From Candidatus Rokuibacteriota bacterium (GTDB taxonomy: Bacteria > Methylomirabilota > Methylomirabilia > Rokubacteriales > CSP1-6), in the NCBI GenBank assembly GCA_016209425.1, contig JACQWA010000428.1:1-34645 (forward strand): 34,645 nucleotides of DNA. The letters run 5' to 3'. A program made the translations under genes and the position numbers. Below, one piece after another: positions 8,753 to 16,150 of the stretch. The first letter of the stretch is position 1. Each line of letters starts with the position of its first letter. Under the pieces are notes generated by a model. It was not told where the DNA came from and ran no database searches. It saw only the letters and a program-made list of their open reading frames with translations.

Positions 8753-9955
8753 GTGACATCGCCATCGCCGGCCGCCCCTCCGCTTGAGGGCCTTCGCGTT
8801 CTCGACCTCTCGACTCAGCTGTCCGGCCCCTACTGCTCCATGCTCCTCGGCGACCTGGGGGCCGACGTGATCAAGGTGGAGCGACCGGGGCGAGGGGACG
8901 ACGCGCGCGCCTTTCCGCCGTTCGTCAACGGCCAGAGCGCCCCGTTCATGACGTTCAACCGGAACAAGCGGAGCCTCGCCCTGGATCTCAAGCAGCCGGC
9001 CGGCCGGGAGATCTGTCTGGCGCTGGCGGCGCGGGCCGATGTGCTCCTCGAAAACTTCCGGCCCGGAACCACCGACCGGCTCGGCCTCGGCTCCACGCAC
9101 CTGGAAGCGGTGAACCCTCGCCTCATCTACTGCTCGATCTCGGGCTTCGGGCAGACCGGCCCCTACCGGGACCGCGGCGGGTTCGACCTGATCGCCCAGG
9201 GGATGTCCGGGCTCATGTCCATCACGGGGGAGGAGGACGGCCCGCCGCTGCGCGTGCCGATCCCGCTCTCGGACATCGGAGCCGGAATGTTTGCTGCCAT
9301 CGGGATCTTGGCCGCTCTGGCCGCGCGGGAGCGCACGGGCCGGGGACAGTGCGTGGACACCTCCCTCCTCGAGACCCCGATCGCCTGGTCGGTCTACGAG
9401 GCGGCGAGCTACTTCGCCACCGGCGAGGTCCCGCCGCGCCTCGGGCCCGGCCATCGCACCAGTGCTCCCTACCAGCCTTTTCGTACAAAGGATGGCTGGC
9501 TCAACCTCGGGGCGGCCTCCCAGCAATTCTGGCCCAAGATCTGTCGCCTCCTGGATCTTCCGGAACTGGAGAAGGATCCCCGGTTCGCCACCAACCCGGA
9601 TCGAGTCAAGCACCGGAAGGAGCTCGCCGCGCTGCTCCAGCAGCGGTTCGAACGCGAGACAACCGCCCACTGGCTGGCACAGCTCGAGGCCGACGGGGTG
9701 CCGGCCGGTCCGATCCTGACCTACGACCGGGTCTTCGCTGATCCCCAGGTGGCCCAGCGCCAGATGGCCGTCGACGTGGACCACCCGGTGGCGGGAAGAT
9801 CCCGGGTCCTGGGGGTGCCCATCAAGTTCTCGGAGAGCCCGGCAACGATCCGTCGCCCCGCGCCGACGGTGGGCCAGCACACCGAGGAAATCCTGAGAAC
9901 CCTCGGCTACTCCGACGATGATTTGGCCCGTCTCCGAACCGAGGCCGTCATCTAG
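8753..9955 (+). CDS. CaiB/BaiF (class III) CoA-transferase
   Basis: LEGLRVLDLSTQLSGPYCSMLLGDLGADVIKVERPGRGDDAR, GGFDLIAQGMSGLMSITGEEDGPPLRV; GTG start. Confidence 0.93.
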   Translation: MTSPSPAAPPLEGLRVLDLSTQLSGPYCSMLLGDLGADVIKVERPGRGDDARAFPPFVNGQSAPFMTFNRNKRSLALDLKQPAGREICLALAARADVLLENFRPGTTDRLGLGSTHLEAVNPRLIYCSISGFGQTGPYRDRGGFDLIAQGMSGLMSITGEEDGPPLRVPIPLSDIGAGMFAAIGILAALAARERTGRGQCVDTSLLETPIAWSVYEAASYFATGEVPPRLGPGHRTSAPYQPFRTKDGWLNLGAASQQFWPKICRLLDLPELEKDPRFATNPDRVKHRKELAALLQQRFERETTAHWLAQLEADGVPAGPILTYDRVFADPQVAQRQMAVDVDHPVAGRSRVLGVPIKFSESPATIRRPAPTVGQHTEEILRTLGYSDDDLARLRTEAVI

Positions 9956-10610
9956 GACGGGCGCGGGGCCGCCCGGCCCCGGTCCGGCTCCCGGGTCGCG
10001 AGGCGCGGGCTGCCCCTTCCAAAGCGGGACGATACTCCATCTGCTGGGCGATGCGCTCCCGCGCCTTGTCCCCCCAGAACCGTTCCACGAGATAAAGCCC
10101 GAGGTCCAGCGCCGACGACACGCCCCCCGCGGTGATCACATTTCCCTCGTCCACGATCCGCCGATCCCGCACCACCTCGCGGCAGTACGGGGCGAGCAGG
10201 TCGTAGGCGTTCCGATGGGTGGTGGCGCGTTTGTCCCGGAGGTAGCCGGCCTTGCCCAGCAGGAGCGCCCCGGTGCAGACGCTGGCGATCGGCCGCTCCA
10301 CGCCCCACCGACGCAGATAGTCCAGACACCAATCGTCTCCCATCAACCGCCGCGTTCCAACCCCGCCGGGAAGATAGAGGAGGTCGAACGTCGAGAGATC
10401 GTCGTAGACCGCATCGGGTCTCAGCACGATGCCGGTCTCGTCCGAAATCTCGGACTGGGTGCCGATGAACCGATGGGTGAGCGCCGGATCGATCCCCATG
10501 AGGGCCACGCGCCGGAGGCTGTCATAGGCGCCCACCAAATCCAGGAGCGTCAGACCGGGAAAGATGAAGAAGGCGATCTTCTTGATCGGCCGCACCGTGT
10601 CCCCCCTCAT
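9948..10610 (-). CDS. DJ-1/PfpI family protein (GATase1-like)
   Basis: IAFFIFPGLTLLDLVGAYDSLRR, nucleophile-elbow motif ASVCTGALLLGKAG, ITAGGVSSALDLGLYLVER. Confidence 0.88.
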   Translation of the reverse strand: MRGDTVRPIKKIAFFIFPGLTLLDLVGAYDSLRRVALMGIDPALTHRFIGTQSEISDETGIVLRPDAVYDDLSTFDLLYLPGGVGTRRLMGDDWCLDYLRRWGVERPIASVCTGALLLGKAGYLRDKRATTHRNAYDLLAPYCREVVRDRRIVDEGNVITAGGVSSALDLGLYLVERFWGDKARERIAQQMEYRPALEGAARASRPGSRTGAGRPRARPR

Positions 10611-11500
10611 ACCACGCCTGCCCGCCTGGCCCGCTCGATGACCTTCTGGGCGCGGGTCAGGTGGGGCATATCCACCATCTGCCCCTTGAAGGCAAACGCC
10701 CCACTCCCCTTCCTGCCCTGCTCCTCAAAGGCGGCGATCAACGCCCGGGCCTCCTGGACCTCCTCCCTCGTGGGGCTGAAGACCTCGTTGATCACGGGGA
10801 TCTGGCTCGGGTGAATGGAGATCTTTCCCGTGAACCCCATCCAGACCCCCTCCTGACACTCCCGACGGAGCTCCGCCAGGTTGGGGATGTCGGTGAAGAC
10901 GGTATCGATGGCCTCGACCCCTGCGGCAGCGGCAGCCAGGGTCGTCATCACCCGGGCATAGCGCGGGATGTCGAGGTATCGCCCGTCGGCATCCCGCGTC
11001 CGCGACAACCCCATGGCCGCCGACAGGTCCTCGATCCCCCACGAGACGGCCGCGATGCGTGGACTGGCTTTGGCCATCTCGGCGATGTTCAGGAGCCCCT
11101 CGGGAGTCTCGGTCGCGATGAGAATGAGCCTGGTTGACCCGAAGACGATGCCGTGCTTCTCCTCAAGTCTGTCAAGGATCGAGGCAACGGCGCGAATGTC
11201 AGCCGCGTTCCGCGGCTTGGGAACCATGTAGCCGTCGGGGCGCCCCGCAATCGTCCATTCGAGGTCGGCCTCGCCGAAGCCCGTGACCAGGGGGTTCATG
11301 CGGATCCATCGCTCCTTGCCGTCGAAGTCCAGGGTCTGGAGCCACCGGAGCACGATGCCCCGCGCCTCGGCCTTCCTGTCCACCGTGACCGCGTCCTCCA
11401 GGTCGAGGATCAAGCCGTCGGGGGGGAGCGTGAGGGCTTTGGCCATCATCCGCTCGTTTCCCCCGGGGACAAAGTGGAGCGAGCGCCGGAGCCCCGTCAT
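10607..11500 (-). CDS. HpcH/HpaI aldolase / CitE-like CoA-ester lyase
   Basis: LRRSLHFVPGGNERMMAKAL, LILDLEDAV, SWGIEDLSAAMG, GFTGKISIHPSQI; likely start MTGLRRSLHFVPGG. Confidence 0.9.
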   Translation of the reverse strand: MTGLRRSLHFVPGGNERMMAKALTLPPDGLILDLEDAVTVDRKAEARGIVLRWLQTLDFDGKERWIRMNPLVTGFGEADLEWTIAGRPDGYMVPKPRNAADIRAVASILDRLEEKHGIVFGSTRLILIATETPEGLLNIAEMAKASPRIAAVSWGIEDLSAAMGLSRTRDADGRYLDIPRYARVMTTLAAAAAGVEAIDTVFTDIPNLAELRRECQEGVWMGFTGKISIHPSQIPVINEVFSPTREEVQEARALIAAFEEQGRKGSGAFAFKGQMVDMPHLTRAQKVIERARRAGVV

Positions 11501-11590
11501 ACCTCGGCGGGGGGCTCCGCCCCCCTTCCGATCCCGCCCCCCGGCGGGTGCGCGGGCCATGCCCGCGCTCGAACAAGCGCGGGGTAACGT
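11501..11590 (-). repeat. Two-hairpin intergenic repeat, copy A
   Basis: GCGCGGGC-CAT-GCCCGCGC (11550-11568) and GGGGGGC-TCC-GCCCCCC (11509-11525); shares order and motifs with copies near 15.3 kb and 25.2 kb. Confidence 0.7.
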
Positions 11591-11591
11591 A

Positions 11592-12056
11592 TCATGCGGG
11601 TGCTCCGGGAATCCGGCGGCGCATCATGGCCGCGCGCCGGCACCGCATGACGATCTCGCCTCGCTGGTTCTTGGCCCGGTGCTCGAAAATCACGATCCCC
11701 CACTGAGGACGCGAGCGCGACTCGCGCTTCTCGACGACCTCGGTCTCGGCGTAGATGGTGTCGCCGTGAAAGACCGGCTGGGGAAACTCCACCTTCTCGA
11801 AGCCGAGGTTCCCCACCGTTGTCCCGAGCGTCGTCTCCCCCACCGACAAGCCCACCGCGATCCCGAGGGTCAGCAGGCTGTTCACCAGGGGCTTGCCGAA
11901 TTCGGCCTTCGAGGCCGCCTCGAAGTCGAGATGGAGCGGTTGGGGGTTCATGGTGAGGCAGGTGAAGAAGACGTTGTCGGCCTCGGTGACGGTACGGCCG
12001 GGTTGATGCTGGAAGACCTGCCCGACGCTCAATTCCTCGAAGAGCTTGCCGGCCAT
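11592..12056 (-). CDS. MaoC family dehydratase (R-hydratase-like)
   Basis: [43 protein letters not shown]; likely start MAGKLFEE. Confidence 0.9.
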   Translation of the reverse strand: MAGKLFEELSVGQVFQHQPGRTVTEADNVFFTCLTMNPQPLHLDFEAASKAEFGKPLVNSLLTLGIAVGLSVGETTLGTTVGNLGFEKVEFPQPVFHGDTIYAETEVVEKRESRSRPQWGIVIFEHRAKNQRGEIVMRCRRAAMMRRRIPGAPA

Positions 12057-12060
12057 CTCC

Positions 12061-12456
12061 TCACTCCCTCGTGCGTGGCTTCCAGACCCCGGAGGCCCTG
12101 AACTTTTCCTGCTCGCCCGGCGGCGAGAACGTCCAGGTGAGGCGGGCGGGCTCATGGGTGTGGTTCACGAACCCGTGGGGCGTTCCCGGCGGGATGAAAA
12201 TGGCGGTCTCCGGACCCACCTCCACTTCGGCCGCCCCCACCCGGGCGCGGCCGGAGCCTTGATACACGAAGAGAATCTCTTCGGCCTCAGGGTGGACGTG
12301 AACGGGAATCTGGCTCCCGGGGCCGACCTCCTCGGTCCCCATGGCCAGATGCTCGGCTCCTGTGGTCCCGGGCTCAATCATGAGCTGCACCGAACGGGGA
12401 AATCCGTCTTCCGCCTCCCGCCACTCCGCCTCGCGTTTCGGCACGATCCTGCGCAT
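12061..12456 (-). CDS. Cupin domain protein
   Basis: [28 protein letters not shown]...[18 protein letters not shown] cupin motifs. Confidence 0.88.
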   Translation of the reverse strand: MRRIVPKREAEWREAEDGFPRSVQLMIEPGTTGAEHLAMGTEEVGPGSQIPVHVHPEAEEILFVYQGSGRARVGAAEVEVGPETAIFIPPGTPHGFVNHTHEPARLTWTFSPPGEQEKFRASGVWKPRTRE

Positions 12457-12563
12457 CGCTCGCCTCCGCGCTCCAGTGGGTGCGCACCCTAGCGTAGCCG
12501 CCCGACGCCGCCTGGGCAAGCCCCACCTCTTCCCCTTGACAGCCGGGGACAAACGTCCTATCA

Positions 12564-12751
12564 ATGGGACGTTTTTGAGGGACGCCCTCGAGAGCGGTTT
12601 TGAGCCAAGCCCCCACCTGACGGCTCGGCTCGTGGAAAAATCCGGGTCCCCCGCCGTCTATTTGACCGGGGCAGGCGTGGCCTACTCGACGCGGTGTCAG
12701 CCCCATGGGGAGCTGGTCTCTTTCACCGAGATGGCCGAGCGGGCTGATGCC
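12564..12751 (+). pseudogene. N-terminal remnant of an isocitrate lyase/PEP-mutase (ICL/PEPM) family gene
   Basis: Reading frame gives TFLRDALESGFEPSPHLTARLVEKSGSPAVYLTGAGVAYSTRCQPHGELVSFTEMAERADA, resembling ICL/PEPM N-termini; similarity stops and the TIM-barrel remainder is absent. Confidence 0.6.
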
Positions 12752-12770
12752 CCGCGAAGTTGGAACGGCA

Positions 12771-14228
12771 CTAGCGATGCGCAGGCGCGTGGAGCCCCAC
12801 GGGCCGTTTGACGTACCGTCCGACGGGGCGGCCCTGGGGCGTCCCCGCACGCCACACCACCTGCCCCCGCAAGAGCGTCTCGCTCGGCCAGCCGCGGACC
12901 CGCATCCCCGCGAACGGGGTGAAGTCCTGCGCCGAGTTCAGAACCTCGGGGGTCACGGTGAGCTCGCGGTCCAGATCGACCATCACGAGATCCGCGTCGC
13001 TGCCGACGGCGATCGCACCTTTCGTGGGGTAGAGCCCGAAGGCGCGCGCCGGGTTCGCGCTCGCCAGCTCGGCCACGCGCACCAAGGAGAGGCCGCGCCT
13101 CAAGTGTCCTTCGGAGAGGAGGTAGGGATAGAGGAGCGCCGTCCCGCCGAAGCCGGGCAAGGCTTTCCAGAGATCCCGTCCCTTGTCTGCTTCGGCGCAG
13201 CAGGCATGGTCGCTGACCACCGTATCGATCCGGCCATCCTCGACGGCCCGCCAGAGGGCCTCGCGATCGTCCTCCGTTCGGATCGGCGGATTGACCTTAC
13301 CGAGGATGCCTCCGGCGGTCTCGTAGGTGAGGGCCAGGTGGTGCAACGTCGTCTCGAGCCGGATGTCGAGGTGGGGAAAGTCTCGCCGCGCCTGGGCGCC
13401 GCTCGCGACCGCCTCGGCGCTCGAGAGGTGGAGAAGGTTCACGGGGCAGCGGGTGGCGTCGGCCAGCACGACCGCCTCCGCCATCGCCAGGCGCTCGGTC
13501 AGAGGGGGTCGCGACCGGTGATACGCGTCGAGCCCTTCAAGGCCTGCCCGCTTCACCTCTTCCATGAAGACGCGGATCAATTCGGCCTGCTCGCAGTGAA
13601 GGCTGAGCGAGACGCGTCCATGCCGCCCGTACTTCCCCGCGGCTGCCGCCACGCGCTGCATGAGCACGTACAGGTGACCCAGGTCGTAGGCCTCCGCCAT
13701 CGTATAGTCGCTTCCCCGCGTGGAGTCCGCGGTCAGGTTGAGCCCCTTGTAGAACATGTAGTACTTGAACGAGCCCACGCCCTGCTGACCAACCAGCCAA
13801 TCCACCTCGTCGAGCTGATCTGCCGTCATGACCGCGATGTGGTAGCCGAAATCGGTGTGGACCTGGCCCGACGTCGCCGCCAGCACCGCGGGGAAGATTT
13901 CCCGGTAGGGACCGCTCTTGTTGAGGTAGTGACGACCCGTGCGGAAGTAGCTGATCACCGTGGTCACCCCGCCCACGAGAGCGGAGGCGGTCTCGCTCCG
14001 GGCGTCTTCGGCGAGGCCGCGATAAATGCCGAGGTGACAGTGCGAGTCTACCGCCCCGGGCAGCACCACTGTCCCCCGCGCGTCCACCACTTCGTCGGCC
14101 TCGCTCGGGCTGATCGCATCGGCCAGCGCGGCGATCCGCCCATGGCGGATCCCGATATCGCAGCGCACCGTCCCCACGTAGGGGACGACCACCGTGCCAT
14201 TGATCACCGCTGCCTCGTAGCGCGGCAT
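12771..14228 (-). CDS. Amidohydrolase-superfamily hydantoinase/dihydroorotase-like protein
   Basis: VVDARGTVVLPGAVDSHCHLGIYRG, GVGSFKYYMFYKG, LHCEQAELIR, LLHLSSAEAV, VVSDHACC. Confidence 0.9.
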   Translation of the reverse strand: MPRYEAAVINGTVVVPYVGTVRCDIGIRHGRIAALADAISPSEADEVVDARGTVVLPGAVDSHCHLGIYRGLAEDARSETASALVGGVTTVISYFRTGRHYLNKSGPYREIFPAVLAATSGQVHTDFGYHIAVMTADQLDEVDWLVGQQGVGSFKYYMFYKGLNLTADSTRGSDYTMAEAYDLGHLYVLMQRVAAAAGKYGRHGRVSLSLHCEQAELIRVFMEEVKRAGLEGLDAYHRSRPPLTERLAMAEAVVLADATRCPVNLLHLSSAEAVASGAQARRDFPHLDIRLETTLHHLALTYETAGGILGKVNPPIRTEDDREALWRAVEDGRIDTVVSDHACCAEADKGRDLWKALPGFGGTALLYPYLLSEGHLRRGLSLVRVAELASANPARAFGLYPTKGAIAVGSDADLVMVDLDRELTVTPEVLNSAQDFTPFAGMRVRGWPSETLLRGQVVWRAGTPQGRPVGRYVKRPVGLHAPAHR

Positions 14229-14308
14229 GGGAGATCCTCCTTTCGCGGTGAGGCCAGACCCGAGCGCTCCCCACTATACCAGACACCGCCGATCCTCAAG
14301 GGCCGCCA

Positions 14309-14911
14309 GTGACCCTCGAGCGCGGTAGCACCGCCCTCCTCCTCCTCGGCCTCCAGCGGGATTTCCTCGACCCCGCGGGGCTGTACGCCCGCCACGGCCT
14401 CCCCGTCGACAAGCTCCGCAGCATCATTCCCGCCGTGGCGCGGGTCGCCCGCGGGGCGCGGGCCGCCGGCCTGCCGATCTTCGCCACCAAATTCACCGTG
14501 TACACATCCCCAGGCGGCGAGCCGTTGGGGCTCGACCACATCGTCAAGGTCCGGCCCTTTCTGCTGACCGAGGGCTTTCGCCTCGGCGACCCCGGGCGGG
14601 AGCTGATCCCCGAGCTCCCGCGGCCCGACTACGAGCTGGATCAGCCGCGCTTTTCCGCCTTCCACGGCACGTCCCTGGAGGTGCTGCTCCGGAGCCTCGA
14701 CATCCAGACCCTGGTCCTCACCGGCGTCGTCACCCACGGCGGCGTCGAGGCCACGGCCCGGGACGCCATGATCCGCGATTTCGCGGTGGTGATCCTCGAG
14801 GACTGCGTCGCCGCCTTCGACGAGGAACTGCATCTGGCCTCGCTCAGGGGGATGGGATTGTACCTCAGCGTCACGGACTCCGCCGCCTTCCTCCACTCCC
14901 TCTCCGGCTGA
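14309..14911 (+). CDS. Isochorismatase-fold (cysteine hydrolase-like) protein lacking the canonical catalytic triad
   Basis: TALLLLGLQRDFLDPAGLYARHGLPVDK...RFSAFHGTSLEVLLRSLDIQTLVLTGVVTHGGVEATARDAMIRDFAVVILEDCVAAFDEELH; GTG start. Confidence 0.85.
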   Translation: MTLERGSTALLLLGLQRDFLDPAGLYARHGLPVDKLRSIIPAVARVARGARAAGLPIFATKFTVYTSPGGEPLGLDHIVKVRPFLLTEGFRLGDPGRELIPELPRPDYELDQPRFSAFHGTSLEVLLRSLDIQTLVLTGVVTHGGVEATARDAMIRDFAVVILEDCVAAFDEELHLASLRGMGLYLSVTDSAAFLHSLSG

Positions 14912-15018
14912 TGTTGGAGATCGAAGGGCTCGAGGTCTTCTACGGCGACCTGGGAGCCAACGGCCGGGGGGTGGTGGCGAGCGGCAACGGAGTGGAGCGC
15001 GTGCCCGAGGCGCGCTAG
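14911..15018 (+). pseudogene. Possible truncated LivF-type ATPase N-terminus
   Basis: ATG overlaps the upstream TGA; 35-codon ORF begins MLEIEGLEVFYGDL, typical of LivF N-termini, then terminates. Confidence 0.4.
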
Positions 15019-15024
15019 CGAACG

Positions 15025-15267
15025 GCATCGGGCGTTCTCGCCGAGAATCTTCCGCTTCACCCGATCGGTCAGAAACTCCGTGGTCGCCAGCGCCTCGGTC
15101 GAACAAGGGAACCGGCAGTCGAAGTGAGGGTAGTCGGTGGCGAAGACGAGCCGGTCCTCCCCGATGAGGTCGATCACCCGAGGGGTGATCCCCTCGTCCG
15201 GATCGCAGGAGATCCAGCACTGGCGCGCCGTCGGCGTCAACAACCGAAACCCGTACCTGGCGCTCAT
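15025..15267 (-). pseudogene. C-terminal remnant of amidohydrolase-2 (metal-dependent hydrolase) gene
   Basis: Minus frame: MSARYGFRLLTPTARQCWISCDPDEGITPRVIDLIGEDRLVFATDYPHFDCRFPCSTEALATTEFLTDRVKRKILGENAR, then similarity stops; N-terminal domain missing. Confidence 0.65.
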
Positions 15268-15276
15268 GCACTCCCC

Positions 15277-15370
15277 TGTTCGAGCGCCCACCCGCACCTC
15301 CGCGCGGGTACCCGGCCGGCGCAACCGCCGGGGGGAGGTCCGGAAGGGGGGGCGTCAGCCCCCTCCGGGG
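15277..15370 (+). repeat. Two-hairpin intergenic repeat, copy B
   Basis: CTGTTCGAGCGC...GCAACCGCCGGGGGGAGGTCCGGAAGGGGGGGC-GTCA-GCCCCCTCCGGGG; same motif order as copies A and C, first hairpin degenerate. Confidence 0.6.
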
Positions 15371-15371
15371 T

Positions 15372-15773
15372 TTACTCGACGGCGACGGCGGTGACCGTGA
15401 ACTTGCCGTCTTTCTCGTCGAGCGTCACCGCGCCCTTCCCTTTTCGTTCCGAGCCCCCCGCCTTCACCGCAATCTCCTCCACCGTCACCCCCTTTACTTT
15501 CCCCTCAACCCGGACCGCGGAAAGGCCGCGGAAGGGGAAAATCAGCTGGACGTCGGCTTTCTTGCCCTGGACATCGAGCGTGTACTCAGTGCCACCGACC
15601 TTAACCGTCACCTTGTCCCCTGCCTGAGCTTTCACCGCCTCCCAATTCCCCTTCCCCCAACCCATCAGGAACTCCTGTGCCGCCTGGATGTGAGGCGGCA
15701 TCTGTGCCCGGGCGTGGGCCGCGCTGAGAAGGGCCACCAGCGAGCTTGCCAGGATCGTCCCGAATCGAGCCAT
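15372..15773 (-). CDS. Small secreted/periplasmic protein of unknown function
   Basis: Signal peptide MARFGTILASSLVALLSAAHARAQ plus about 110 aa beta-rich sequence; no family recognised. Confidence 0.75.
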   Translation of the reverse strand: MARFGTILASSLVALLSAAHARAQMPPHIQAAQEFLMGWGKGNWEAVKAQAGDKVTVKVGGTEYTLDVQGKKADVQLIFPFRGLSAVRVEGKVKGVTVEEIAVKAGGSERKGKGAVTLDEKDGKFTVTAVAVE

Positions 15774-15916
15774 GTGAGCCAGTCCTCCTCTCATTCGTTG
15801 ACGAGACCGGAATTCCCTCGAACCACGATGAAGTCGACCCCCTCAGGACGTTCTGAGGGGCAGGGCGGCGCCGGGGAAGGAGGTGAGGCCACAACACAAC
15901 CTCTCGGGTCTTTCCG

Positions 15917-15946
15917 ACTCTACGCGGGCCACGCGCACGTTGTCAA
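15917..15946 (-). promoter_or_regulatory. Sigma70-like promoter for the small secreted protein gene
   Basis: Minus strand TTGACA-N18-TAGAGT. Confidence 0.45.
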
Positions 15947-16083
15947 TTGCTAAACCCCCTGGAAAATGCGGCATTCCTCTCAAACGCGTAACGGTTCTTT
16001 GACACTCCGTTATCCACATGTTAGCCACATCTGGTGGATAAATTTGCTTGATGGACCTATATTTTGTGTCAAGACAGTCTGGT

Positions 16084-16129
16084 CAGAGGAAAGTCCTCTG
16101 TTGACAGGGGTTTGGGCTTCGTCTACAGT
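16084..16129 (+). promoter_or_regulatory. Promoter plus adjacent inverted repeat upstream of DGQHR gene
   Basis: Perfect inverted repeat CAGAGGA-AAG-TCCTCTG (16084-16100) abutting TTGACA (16101-16106)-N17-TACAGT (16124-16129). Confidence 0.6.
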
Positions 16130-16150
16130 GGTGGTCCGGGTGGAGGGCCC

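Noticed and set aside
9948-9955. 8-bp overlap between CoA-transferase and DJ-1/PfpI genes as unusual
   Set aside because: Short convergent overlaps are common in compact bacterial genomes.
12551-12576. AAACGTCC-TATCAATG-GGACGTTT followed by TT as an intrinsic terminator
   Set aside because: Perfect 8-bp stem, but it overlaps a TTGACA-N17-TATCAA promoter-like element and the start of the ICL/PEPM remnant, and no plus-strand gene ends there; function ambiguous.
12705-14312. 535-aa plus-strand ORF
   Set aside because: Antisense to the hydantoinase-like gene, which has clear metal-binding motifs; shadow ORF.
14204-15271. 355-aa minus-strand ORF as an intact protein
   Set aside because: Runs antisense through the isochorismatase-fold gene and in the wrong frame relative to the amidohydrolase remnant.
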